A DNA stretch of 64,000 nucleotides. It comes from an uncultured Oscillospiraceae bacterium (GTDB lineage: Bacteria > Bacillota > Clostridia > Oscillospirales > Oscillospiraceae). The first letter of the stretch is position 1, and each line of letters opens with the position of its first letter. Made by a program: the position numbers and the translations under genes. Shown piece by piece: positions 8,330 through 15,999 of the stretch. Under the pieces are notes generated by a model. It was not told where the DNA came from and made no database searches. It was given only the letters and a program-made list of their open reading frames with translations. The stretch is from the NCBI GenBank assembly GCA_934512135.1, contig CAKSWT010000005.1:62001-126000 (forward strand), read 5' to 3'.

Positions 8330-9007
8330 ATGAAAAAAGACCGTATTTCCAACCCGGTCATTGCCCGGCTGCCCAAATACTACCGCTGTGTGGAGGAGCT
8401 GTATCTGACCAACTGCATCCGGGTCTCCTCTGCCACGCTGGCCCAGCGGCTGGGCTTTACGGCCAGCCAAATCCGCCAGGATTTCTCCTGCTTCGGAGAG
8501 TTTGGACTGCAGGGATATGGGTACAACGTGAAGAAGCTCCGCTATGAGATTCGGGAGATTCTGGGCCTCAACAGCCGGAACACCGCCATTTTGGTGGGCT
8601 GCGGCAACATGGGCCGGGCAATGCTGCGAAATTTTGACTTTGAGACCTGGGGCTTTTTTATGCTGGCTGCCTTCGATACGGATCCCGCCATTGCAGGGAC
8701 CACAGTGGGCTCTGTGCCAGTGATGGAGGGGCGGAAGCTCCGTCCCTTTGTGGAGGCGGAAAAGCCCAGTATGGCGGTTTTGACGGTCTCCAGAGGCAGC
8801 GCCCCCGAGGTGGCCAAGCTGCTGGCGGAGCTGGGCGTCGAGGCTATCTGGAATTTTACCGACTGTGACCTTCATGTGGAGGAGCAGGGAGTGCTGGTGG
8901 AGCGGGTCAACATTGTGGACAGTCTTTTGACCCTGAGCTATCGGCTCAACGAGAAGCGAGAGACAGACCAGGAGCCTGAGAGGAACCAATTGCCCCCTGG
9001 CGAATAA
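8330..9007 (+). CDS. rex: Redox-sensing transcriptional repressor Rex
   Basis: 225-aa cytoplasmic regulator. An N-terminal winged helix (about residues 10-80, with SSATLAQRLGFTASQIRQD) is followed by a Rossmann domain with LVGCGNMGRAML, which binds NADH/NAD+. Rex represses fermentation and hydrogen genes when NADH is low and releases DNA when NADH rises. Strong GGGGGG-type binding site before the ATG. It has its own promoter. Plausible targets in this window are the hydrogenase and flavin-reductase loci, but no operator was found at either. Confidence 0.93.
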   Translation: MKKDRISNPVIARLPKYYRCVEELYLTNCIRVSSATLAQRLGFTASQIRQDFSCFGEFGLQGYGYNVKKLRYEIREILGLNSRNTAILVGCGNMGRAMLRNFDFETWGFFMLAAFDTDPAIAGTTVGSVPVMEGRKLRPFVEAEKPSMAVLTVSRGSAPEVAKLLAELGVEAIWNFTDCDLHVEEQGVLVERVNIVDSLLTLSYRLNEKRETDQEPERNQLPPGE

Positions 9008-9059
9008 GATAGAGTAGCGCAGCGAAATGCGGCGTGAATATCTCTCAGGAGGTTCTATT

Positions 9060-9218
9060 ATGAATTGTGGTTGCGGAAACGGTAACGGCATGTTTGGCGG
9101 CGGCTGCTGGTGGCTCATTATTCTGCTGATTATCATCTGCTGCTGCGGCGGCGGAACGAATACGCTGGGCTGCGGAAGCTGCGGCGGATGCGGCTGCGAC
9201 AACGGATGCGGCTGCTGA
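9060..9218 (+). CDS. Cys/Gly-rich single-span micro-protein
   Basis: 52 aa. A Gly/Cys/Asn head (MNCGCGNGNGMFGGGC), a hydrophobic core (WWLIILLIIICCC) and a tail of CG repeats ending GCGC; 14 residues are Cys. A perfect AGGAGG lies 7 nt before the ATG and a strong terminator follows the stop, which supports translation. The layout recalls small Gly-rich sporulation proteins of the YjcZ type, but the cysteine content is far higher. The tail could bind metal or be cross-linked. Function unknown. Confidence 0.7.
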   Translation: MNCGCGNGNGMFGGGCWWLIILLIIICCCGGGTNTLGCGSCGGCGCDNGCGC

Positions 9219-9240
9219 GCAGCGAAGGATCCTATAGGGA

Positions 9241-9268
9241 TTGGGGCCGCTTCGGCGGCCCCAATTTG
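9241..9268 (+). terminator. Intrinsic terminator after the Cys/Gly-rich gene
   Basis: TTGGGGCCGC - TTCG tetraloop - GCGGCCCCAA followed by TTT. Confidence 0.85.
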
Positions 9269-9277
9269 CGCAGCCGG

Positions 9278-9306
9278 TTGATTTTCCACAGAGGCCGTGG
9301 TAGAAT
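9278..9306 (+). promoter_or_regulatory. Sigma-A promoter of the MarR gene
   Basis: TTGATT (9278-9283), 17-bp spacer, TAGAAT (9301-9306). Confidence 0.75.
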
Positions 9307-9350
9307 ACGGAACAGGACGTGCCGCCTCGGCGGCCAAAGGAGATGAGGAC

Positions 9351-9770
9351 GTGGAGCCCATGGAACCGATGCTGCTGGACAGCCTGGCGAAGCTCTATCC
9401 CCTGTGCAAACGGTTTCTGCTCAATACACCCTGGCAGTCCAGGGAGATCACAGGGACCCAGCGCCTTTGCCTTTTGACCCTGGAAGGACAGGGAACCATG
9501 ACCATGACGCTGCTGGCGGATGCCATGGCCTGCTCCCGAGAACAGGCCACCCGAGCAGTGGCGCCCTTGGTGGAGCATGGCTATGTGCGGCGAAACTATG
9601 ATCAGGACAACCGAACCAGAGTATGGGTGGAGCTGACCGATCAGGGACGTCAGCTTCTGCGGCAGGAGTACGCGGCGGCTGTGGAGGAGCTGCATAAGCT
9701 CTCTCCGGAGGAGCGGAAACGGCTCCGTGCCGCGGTGCGGGATATTGGAGAGCTGCTGGAAAAACGATGA
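9351..9770 (+). CDS. MarR-family transcriptional regulator
   Basis: 139 aa, the normal MarR size. The winged helix spans about residues 40-105 (LLADAMACSREQATRAVAPLVEHGYV as recognition region, then the wing with DNRTRVWVELTDQG). GTG 9351 was chosen because AAAGGAG lies 8 nt upstream and the promoter is 45 bp upstream. MarR proteins bind DNA as dimers and are released by small phenolic or drug ligands. No drug pump adjoins it, so the target is unknown. It converges on the transglutaminase operon across a shared terminator. Confidence 0.85.
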   Translation: MEPMEPMLLDSLAKLYPLCKRFLLNTPWQSREITGTQRLCLLTLEGQGTMTMTLLADAMACSREQATRAVAPLVEHGYVRRNYDQDNRTRVWVELTDQGRQLLRQEYAAAVEELHKLSPEERKRLRAAVRDIGELLEKR

Positions 9771-9780
9771 TCACCATAGA

Positions 9781-9820
9781 AGCCCGGAATCCTTCAGTGA
9801 GAGGGATTCCGGGCTTTTCT
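9781..9820. terminator. Bidirectional terminator between the marR-like gene and the transglutaminase operon
   Basis: AGCCCGGAATCC/GGATTCCGGGCT stem followed by TTTT on the plus strand; it sits between two convergent stops. Confidence 0.85.
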
Positions 9821-9826
9821 ACGGAG

Positions 9827-12004
9827 TTATGATTTCAGATCCAAGCAGGATAGCCAGCGGAAGCGCAGCCGTTGGCCACGGGTCAGGGCGGCCATGGTGC
9901 TCCGGGACAGAGATTGGACGGATCGGGTGAACTTCGTCAGCTCCTCCTGGGAAATAGTATGCTGGCTGAACTTGGCCTTCAGCGCCAGCGCCTCCATCTC
10001 CTCGGGCAGCACTGCGCCCCAGGGGACCAGCTGTTCCAGATAGGCCCACTGGCGGACTACGGCGTCATTCCGGGTTCCTGAATGGAACTGCTTCAGCCTG
10101 CGGCCCAGCACAAGGTGATGCCGCAGAAGCAGAACGATCAGTGCCAGAATCAGGGCCAGAGGGATCAGCAGCAGAAGCCACAGCCGGGATCCTACCCCGG
10201 TGGCCGGTTCCGGGGCGGCCTCGGGAGAGGGCTGGGCCTGACTGGGCTCCTCCGAGGGCTCCGCAGAAGCGGGGGCAGGAGAAGGCTCCAAGGAAGGCGA
10301 GGGCTCCACAGAGGGGGAGGGCGCCGGATCGGCGGAGGGCTGAGGCTCCCGCTGGACGTCCGGCAGGGTCACCGAATCTCCAAAGCCCGGGGTGGTTTCC
10401 AGGGGGATCCAACCAAGGCCGCTGATATAGGCCTCGGCCCAGGCATGGGTGTCCTTGTCGATGATGTCTGTGACGGTGCTGGTCTCCTGGATGGTTACCC
10501 GGTAGCCGGAGGCATAGCGGGAGGGAACCCCCAGGGCACGGAGCATAGTGGCGGCTGCCGTGGCGAAATGGACGCAGTATCCGGATTTGCTTTCCGTGAG
10601 GAAATAGACGGCAAAGTCCTGGTCGCCGGGCTGCCGGGAGACATCCAGCTGATATGTCCCCACGGACCGGACAAAGGCCGCGACCCACGCAATGGTGTCC
10701 AAGGTGGACAGCGACGGGTCATAACCATAGGAAAGGGCCAGCTGATACAAGGTCTGCCTGGTGTCCTCGGGGAGCTCCAGACAGGTGCCTTGGACGTAGC
10801 TGTCGTAGTCTGGGTTCTGTTCTCCCACAGTGGTCAGGTCCAGCGTCTGGATTCCGGGCCAGAAGTAGGAGATATAGTCGTCTTCGTAGCAGGGGACCCG
10901 GAGATCGTTGACAATGGAGTTGGCCCCGGCGCAGCTGATAAAGCCGTAGGGGACAAAGGCCACGGTGGCCTTGTCATAGTAGTTGTGGATTTGAATGGCC
11001 GCCTGATAGCTTCCGCCAAAGGCGGTGCCCAGGGAGGTGTGGGCGTAGACGCTTTCTGCGGTGGTGGCCTCTCCCCGGGATTCCCAGCTGGTGCCGGTGT
11101 AGAGGTCCTTGGCGGCGCCACGGAGATAGAGCACGCCGGTTTCGGTGCTGCTGATCTGCATCATCACCGTGTCCTTGCGGTCACGGGCCCCCTGCTTGGT
11201 GAGGTCCAGGGTTTCGCTGGTGTCAGCCCCCAGCTCCTCATCCTGGAAGCCGCTGGAGTTGGGGGACAGGACTCGCTGAACAGGGCCGGGAAGATGGTCC
11301 AGCAGCTCCTGAAGGGGGGCAGGCAACGCCTGATTGTGGGTGTCCATCTTGGGGTAAAGCGCACCGGCCACGGTAAACACCAGAAGAATGCACAGTAGGG
11401 TCAGCCCGAGCCGGGCGGCGTCCATGGTGGCCGGTTCATTGGGACGCTCCTTTGCCAGCAGAATCGAGGTCCAGGCAGTCAGCAGCATCACCAGTGGCAC
11501 AATATGGGGCGGGGTGTCGTTGATCATCACGCACAGCAAAAGAAAGGGCAGTGAGCCTGCAATGGTGATTAAACCGGACCGGTATCCAACGCCCCAGGCC
11601 ATCCACACGGAAAGCAGAACGGCCAGCACGGAGAACAACACCGTGTAGTTGTCGGAGACGTAAGCCGTAGGCTCCGGGGGAATGGAGAGACTGAAGCTGG
11701 GATAGGCGCTGGAAAATCGGGTGAGAATGTCGTGGAGCAGCTGTTGAAGGGCGTCTCCCACAGAGGAAAACAGCTGGGTGAAAAGGCCCAGCAGCACCAC
11801 GGCGGCAGCTACGGGAATCAGCAGCCAAAGGGCCTTCTTCCAGAGAAAGCAGCTGGTGAACAGCAGAGCGGCTACCAGAGTGACGCCAACCAGAACCAGC
11901 GGGCTGACGGTGAGGGAGAAGGCCGTGGTCAGGCAGAAAATCGTCGCCAGCACGGCAAGAACCACCACCGTGGCATCCATCAATAGCCGAGGGAGCTGTT
12001 TCAT
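9827..12004 (-). CDS. Transglutaminase-like membrane protein (TgpA family)
   Basis: 725 aa. Several N-terminal membrane helices (about residues 8-210) precede an extracytoplasmic region with a transglutaminase-like core: SGYCVHFATAAATMLRALG (Cys nucleophile), DTHAWAEAYI (His) and the following GW...LETTPGFGD. Next come a Pro/Ser/Glu-rich linker, another helix (LWLLLLIPLALILALIVLLL) and a cytoplasmic tail. It is the last gene of a moxR-DUF58-tgp operon, overlapping DUF58 by 4 bp (ATGA). Such trios are widespread and thought to act in envelope protein or peptide processing; the substrate here is unknown. Confidence 0.88.
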   Translation of the reverse strand: MKQLPRLLMDATVVVLAVLATIFCLTTAFSLTVSPLVLVGVTLVAALLFTSCFLWKKALWLLIPVAAAVVLLGLFTQLFSSVGDALQQLLHDILTRFSSAYPSFSLSIPPEPTAYVSDNYTVLFSVLAVLLSVWMAWGVGYRSGLITIAGSLPFLLLCVMINDTPPHIVPLVMLLTAWTSILLAKERPNEPATMDAARLGLTLLCILLVFTVAGALYPKMDTHNQALPAPLQELLDHLPGPVQRVLSPNSSGFQDEELGADTSETLDLTKQGARDRKDTVMMQISSTETGVLYLRGAAKDLYTGTSWESRGEATTAESVYAHTSLGTAFGGSYQAAIQIHNYYDKATVAFVPYGFISCAGANSIVNDLRVPCYEDDYISYFWPGIQTLDLTTVGEQNPDYDSYVQGTCLELPEDTRQTLYQLALSYGYDPSLSTLDTIAWVAAFVRSVGTYQLDVSRQPGDQDFAVYFLTESKSGYCVHFATAAATMLRALGVPSRYASGYRVTIQETSTVTDIIDKDTHAWAEAYISGLGWIPLETTPGFGDSVTLPDVQREPQPSADPAPSPSVEPSPSLEPSPAPASAEPSEEPSQAQPSPEAAPEPATGVGSRLWLLLLIPLALILALIVLLLRHHLVLGRRLKQFHSGTRNDAVVRQWAYLEQLVPWGAVLPEEMEALALKAKFSQHTISQEELTKFTRSVQSLSRSTMAALTRGQRLRFRWLSCLDLKS

Positions 12005-12942
12005 GAGACGGCCTCCTCTCCAAAGCCGGCGGAAAGCAGGATCTCCCGGGGCTGCAATGCAGAGACAGGGACCCGACAGCCGGCCTTCTGGGCGAGAATC
12101 TGAGGCATAACCCGATCCAGCTCACCCTGGGCGGCATAGATGCTCTGGGTATGCCCCTGGGCGTCCAGCCATTGCAGCAGGATTCCGGCATTGTTTTGTT
12201 TGAGATAGATGATGCACCAGGCCAGCTGGTCCAGAGCCACGTCCCGGCCATGGGCGTCCCGGGGCCAATCAATCCAAATGGGGGCCACCCGGACGGCGGG
12301 CTCCAAGGTGTCCCGGACCACGGTCTTGTCCAAGGCGGCGCTTTTTTTCCAGTGGACGGCCTTCAGCGTGTCTCCGGTGCGGTAGTCTCTGAGATCATAG
12401 GGGTTTTCGCTGCCGGAATAGGGCTTGGTCACCAGAGTGCTGGTGCCGGCCCAATCGGGGTGCTCCGGAGGCTCCTGCGGGTAGGGCAGTATCGTGACAC
12501 TGGCGCTTTGAGGGCGCTTTGTGGGCATGGGAAGCAGACCCATCAGGTCCAGCACTCGGAGCTTGGAAAAGGAGCATTCATAGACGCAGCAGTGCTCCGT
12601 ATTCAGGGGAAAGCCGCCGGTGATACGTTTGAGCTTGGTATAGGTGACTTCACCGGAGACGACGCTTTGGGTTTTCAGCTTGCCTCGAATGGCCCCGGTG
12701 GCGAACAGCCGGCTCTGCTGTAGGGACAGGGTGACGGCGGCATCGCTGCCCCGGGTCACCTGATCCGGGACGGACAGGGAAATATGTGTCCCCAGGGCCC
12801 CGGGAAGGCTGATGAGCCAGGAAAACACCGGGAGGATCAGCGCCATCAGCAGCAGAAAGCCCGCCACATAGCCGGTGTAGGAGATTCGAAACAGCACCAG
12901 AAGCACCAACACCAGCAGATAGATCAGTCTGTTTTTCAGCAT
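12001..12942 (-). CDS. DUF58 domain protein
   Basis: 313 aa. Two N-terminal hydrophobic segments (LIYLLVLVLLVLFRISYTGY and VAGFLLLMALILPVFSWLI), then a DUF58 domain with the signature GSENPYDLRDYRTGD followed by VHWKKSA. DUF58 proteins nearly always pair with MoxR ATPases and have a von Willebrand-like fold. It starts 7 bp after moxR and overlaps the transglutaminase gene by 4 bp, so translation is coupled. The exact biochemical role is not known for the family. Confidence 0.87.
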   Translation of the reverse strand: MLKNRLIYLLVLVLLVLFRISYTGYVAGFLLLMALILPVFSWLISLPGALGTHISLSVPDQVTRGSDAAVTLSLQQSRLFATGAIRGKLKTQSVVSGEVTYTKLKRITGGFPLNTEHCCVYECSFSKLRVLDLMGLLPMPTKRPQSASVTILPYPQEPPEHPDWAGTSTLVTKPYSGSENPYDLRDYRTGDTLKAVHWKKSAALDKTVVRDTLEPAVRVAPIWIDWPRDAHGRDVALDQLAWCIIYLKQNNAGILLQWLDAQGHTQSIYAAQGELDRVMPQILAQKAGCRVPVSALQPREILLSAGFGEEAVS

Positions 12943-12949
12943 GGGTGCC

Positions 12950-13879
12950 TCACTTGACCCGGGGCGCAGGGGTCTTTTGCAGGATCGCCGTGCAGATGTC
13001 CCGGGCGTTTTTCTGTTCCTGCTCGGCCTGACGGGTCAGCAGCAGACGATGAGCAACGGTATCGGCAAAGATAAACTGCACATCGGAGGGAATCACATAG
13101 TCCCGGCCCTGGACCCAGGCCACTGCCCGGGACATGGAGGCCAGGGCCACCGAGGCCCGGGGAGACGCACCCTGACGCAGATCCGGGTGGCTCCGGGTGG
13201 CAGTGGTGAGCCGGACGATGTACTTGAAAATATCGTCGGAGGCGTAGGTGTCGGCCACCTCATGCTGGATGGCGGCCAGCGTAGACTGATCTGCCACCGG
13301 GGTGATATTGTCCAGAGGGTTGCAGGCCTGCTTCCGGCGGAGAAGCTCCAGCTCGCTTTCCGGGGCGGGATACCCCATGGTGAGCCGCACCATAAACCGG
13401 TCCATCTGAGAGTCCGGCAGCAGCTGGGTGCCGGAGGAGCCGTAGGGGTTCTGGGCGGCGATGACCATAAAGGGCTTGGGCAGAGGGTGGGTTTCTCCGT
13501 CTACGGTGACCTGTCCCTCCTCCATGGCCTCCAGCAGTGCAGCCTGGGTCCGGGAGGAGGCCCGGTTGAGCTCGTCCGCCAGGAACAGATTGCAGAGGAT
13601 GGCGCCCTGCTGATATTCCGTGGCGCCGGTATTTTTGTTATAGATGGTAAAGCCGGTGACGTCTGTGGGCATCACGTCGGGGGTGAACTGCATACGCTTG
13701 TAGTCCAGCTGGAGGGCGCGGGAAAAGGCCAGCGCCAGGGTGGTTTTGCCCACGCCGGGCTTGTCCTCCAGCAGCAGATGGCCGCCGGCCAGCATGGTGA
13801 GGAAGGTCTTTAAAATCATATCGTCCTTGCCGACAATGGCCCGGCGGACTTCTGTGAGAACCTGTTCTGCGTAATTCAA
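12950..13879 (-). CDS. MoxR-family AAA+ ATPase
   Basis: 309 aa, typical MoxR. Walker A DKPGVGKTTLA (about residues 38-48), Walker B FLADELNRAS, sensor region VIAAQNPYGSSG, and the C-terminal lid domain. MoxR proteins are thought to be chaperones that remodel metalloproteins or envelope proteins with a vWA/DUF58 partner. First gene of the three-gene minus-strand operon, with a sigma-A promoter just upstream. Confidence 0.92.
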   Translation of the reverse strand: MNYAEQVLTEVRRAIVGKDDMILKTFLTMLAGGHLLLEDKPGVGKTTLALAFSRALQLDYKRMQFTPDVMPTDVTGFTIYNKNTGATEYQQGAILCNLFLADELNRASSRTQAALLEAMEEGQVTVDGETHPLPKPFMVIAAQNPYGSSGTQLLPDSQMDRFMVRLTMGYPAPESELELLRRKQACNPLDNITPVADQSTLAAIQHEVADTYASDDIFKYIVRLTTATRSHPDLRQGASPRASVALASMSRAVAWVQGRDYVIPSDVQFIFADTVAHRLLLTRQAEQEQKNARDICTAILQKTPAPRVK

Positions 13880-13914
13880 GGTGAGTTCCTCTTTTCATTA
13901 CATAGTGTACCGTT

Positions 13915-13943
13915 ATCATACCATAGGAGCCCTTTTCATTCAA
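13915..13943 (-). promoter_or_regulatory. Sigma-A promoter of the moxR operon
   Basis: Read on the minus strand: TTGAAT (13943-13938), 17-bp spacer, TATGAT (13920-13915). The rest of the 278-bp divergent gap to 14157 shows only an extended -10 for the hydrogenase locus. Confidence 0.75.
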
Positions 13944-14090
13944 GGGGATTGTGACAAAAAGGTATCAAGCCGTTACGGAATGCCCAGATTTTGTAATAGG
14001 CGACGCGCCGGGCAAAGGGACAAATCGGCAAAACAGATGAAAAATCGGCGAAGAATTGGAAAAATCCACAATGGTTCTGGGAACGCTTTG

Positions 14091-14099
14091 TGTTATAGT
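14091..14099 (+). promoter_or_regulatory. Putative extended -10 promoter of the GltD/hydrogenase operon
   Basis: TG-T-TATAGT (14091-14099) about 58 bp before the ATG; no good -35 at 17 bp. No Rex-like inverted repeat was seen around it. Confidence 0.45.
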
Positions 14100-14157
14100 T
14101 ATCATGGTATACGCCATAGCTTTTGCTGGATTCCTGCGTATAAAGGAGATATGAATC

Positions 14158-15999
14158 ATGAGCAGACTAACCATTATGTCGGCCAGCCGTGCCCAGACCA
14201 CCGTTGAGGGGCTGTACACGGATATGGAGCGCCGCATTATTGCCAGCCCTCCGGGGATCTGTCCGGTGGACCTGGTGGCGGCGTTTTTGAAGATGTGCCG
14301 TGCCCAGACCTGCGGAAAATGTGTGCCCTGCCGAATCGGATTGAAGCAGCTGGACAATATGTTTGAGGACGTGCTGGAAAACAGAGGCACCATGGAAACC
14401 ATTGAGAAGATCCGAAATACCGCCTCCACCATCGAGGATTCCGCCGACTGCGCCCTGGGCGTGGAGACGGCCCGGCTGGTGCTGCGGTGCCTGGAGGGCT
14501 GCTACGAGGACTTTGTGGAGCATGTGAAGCACCATCGGTGCTCCTGCCAGATCACCCAATCCATTCCCTGTGTGGCGAACTGTCCTGCCGGGGTGGATAT
14601 TCCCGGCTATGTGGCCCTGGTGGAGCAGGGCAGCTATGGGGATGCGGTGCGGCTGATTCGCAAGGACAATCCCTTCCCCACGGCCTGCGCCATGATCTGC
14701 GAGCATCCCTGTGAAAGCCGTTGCCGCCGGACCCTGCTGGATGCCCCAATCAACATCCGGGGCCTGAAGCTGGCGGCGGTGAACCATGCCGGGAAGGTCC
14801 CGGCTCCGGCCTGCGCTCCGGCCACAGGAAAGCGGGTGGCCATTATCGGCGGCGGTCCCTCCGGCATGTCCGCGGCATATTATTTGCAGCTGATGGGCCA
14901 TCAGTGTACGGTGTTTGAAAAGAGAAAATATTTGGGCGGAATGCTCCGCTACGGCATTCCCAGCTATCGGCTGCCCCGGCAGCGGCTCCAGGAGGACATT
15001 GACTGCATTCTCTCCACCGGCGTAGAGGTGCGGACGGAGACCTCCGTAGGCGGCGGCAACGGAATGATCTCTATGGAGCAGCTACGGAAGGAATATGACG
15101 CGGTGTTTATCTCCATCGGCGCCCACGACGACAAAAAAGTGGGCATCCCCAATGAGGATGCCGAGGGGGTTCTCAGCGCGGTGGATATGATGGGTGCCAT
15201 TGGCGACGGCATTATGCCGGACTTCCAGGGAAAGCGGGTCTGCGTCATCGGCGGCGGCAACGTGGCCATGGACTGCACCAGAAGCGCCATTCGCTGCGGA
15301 GCCAAGAAGGTGTCCATCGTCTATCGCCGGCGTACCGTGGACATGACGGCCCAGCAGGAGGAGGTCCAGGGCGCCCTGGAGGAGGGCGCGGAGATGCTGG
15401 ATCTCCACGGCCCGGTCGCCGTGGAGGTCAACGGCCAGGGCCAGGTTACAGGGCTTTGGACGGAGCCGAAGCAGGTGGGACTGATCCACGATCGGCGTTC
15501 GGACGTGATCTCCAGCGGAGAGCCGCCGGAGCTGATCCCCTGCGACATTGTGATTGTGGCGGTGGGACAGTCCATCGAGACCCAGTATTTCGAGGAAGAG
15601 GGAATTCCCATTAAGCGGGGCGTCATTGCGGCGGAGGATTGGACGGCGGTCGATCAGGCGCCCGGTGTGTTTGCCGGCGGAGACTGCGTCACCGGTCCCA
15701 AGACGGCCATTCGGGCCATTGCCGCCGGCAAGGTGGCGGCGGCCAATATTGACAATTATCTGGGCTACAATCACCAGATCACCGTGGATGTGGAGATCCC
15801 GGAGGTGAGCCTGCGGGATCACAAGTACTGCGGCCGGGTCAACCTCCACGAGCGCAGCGCGGCGGACCGCAAGCAGGACTTTGCGCTGATGGAGCGGCCA
15901 ATGAGCACCCGTGCTGCCCAGCAGGAAGCCAGCAGATGTCTCCGGTGCGATCACTTCGGCTGTGGAAACTTCAAGGGAGGGCGCAGAAGCGAATGGTAA
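14158..15999 (+). CDS. NuoF C-terminal domain / GltD-type NAD(P)H oxidoreductase fusion
   Basis: 613 aa. Residues about 35-115 resemble the NuoF/HydB C-terminal [4Fe-4S] domain, with intact ligands Cys52, Cys55, Cys58 (CGKCVPC) and Cys98 (SADCALG). A GltD-like part follows: Fe-S region with CVANCPAGVDIP and CEHPCESRC, FAD-binding GGGPSGMSAAYY and NAD(P)-binding GGGNVAMDCTRS; the tail has CLRCDHFGCG. AAAGGAG precedes the ATG. The next gene, an [FeFe] hydrogenase, overlaps by 7 bp, so this is very likely its electron-transfer partner moving electrons between NAD(P)H and the hydrogenase. No glutamate synthase large subunit is nearby. Whether it bifurcates with ferredoxin is open. Confidence 0.87.
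   Translation: MSRLTIMSASRAQTTVEGLYTDMERRIIASPPGICPVDLVAAFLKMCRAQTCGKCVPCRIGLKQLDNMFEDVLENRGTMETIEKIRNTASTIEDSADCALGVETARLVLRCLEGCYEDFVEHVKHHRCSCQITQSIPCVANCPAGVDIPGYVALVEQGSYGDAVRLIRKDNPFPTACAMICEHPCESRCRRTLLDAPINIRGLKLAAVNHAGKVPAPACAPATGKRVAIIGGGPSGMSAAYYLQLMGHQCTVFEKRKYLGGMLRYGIPSYRLPRQRLQEDIDCILSTGVEVRTETSVGGGNGMISMEQLRKEYDAVFISIGAHDDKKVGIPNEDAEGVLSAVDMMGAIGDGIMPDFQGKRVCVIGGGNVAMDCTRSAIRCGAKKVSIVYRRRTVDMTAQQEEVQGALEEGAEMLDLHGPVAVEVNGQGQVTGLWTEPKQVGLIHDRRSDVISSGEPPELIPCDIVIVAVGQSIETQYFEEEGIPIKRGVIAAEDWTAVDQAPGVFAGGDCVTGPKTAIRAIAAGKVAAANIDNYLGYNHQITVDVEIPEVSLRDHKYCGRVNLHERSAADRKQDFALMERPMSTRAAQQEASRCLRCDHFGCGNFKGGRRSEW

Noticed and set aside
8278..8330. Rex operators at rex, hydrogenase or reductase promoters
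   Set aside because: No TTGTTAA-N4-TTAACAA-like inverted repeat was found at 8278-8330, 13944-14157, 43818-43903 or 49274-49594.
9027..9059. Upstream in-frame start for the Cys/Gly-rich micro-protein
   Set aside because: The AGGAGG site at 9047-9052 lies inside that extension and fits only the ATG at 9060.
14158..15999. Glutamate synthase small subunit as the role of the GltD-like protein
   Set aside because: There is no GltB-type large subunit nearby, the protein carries a NuoF-type Fe-S domain and it overlaps the hydrogenase gene.
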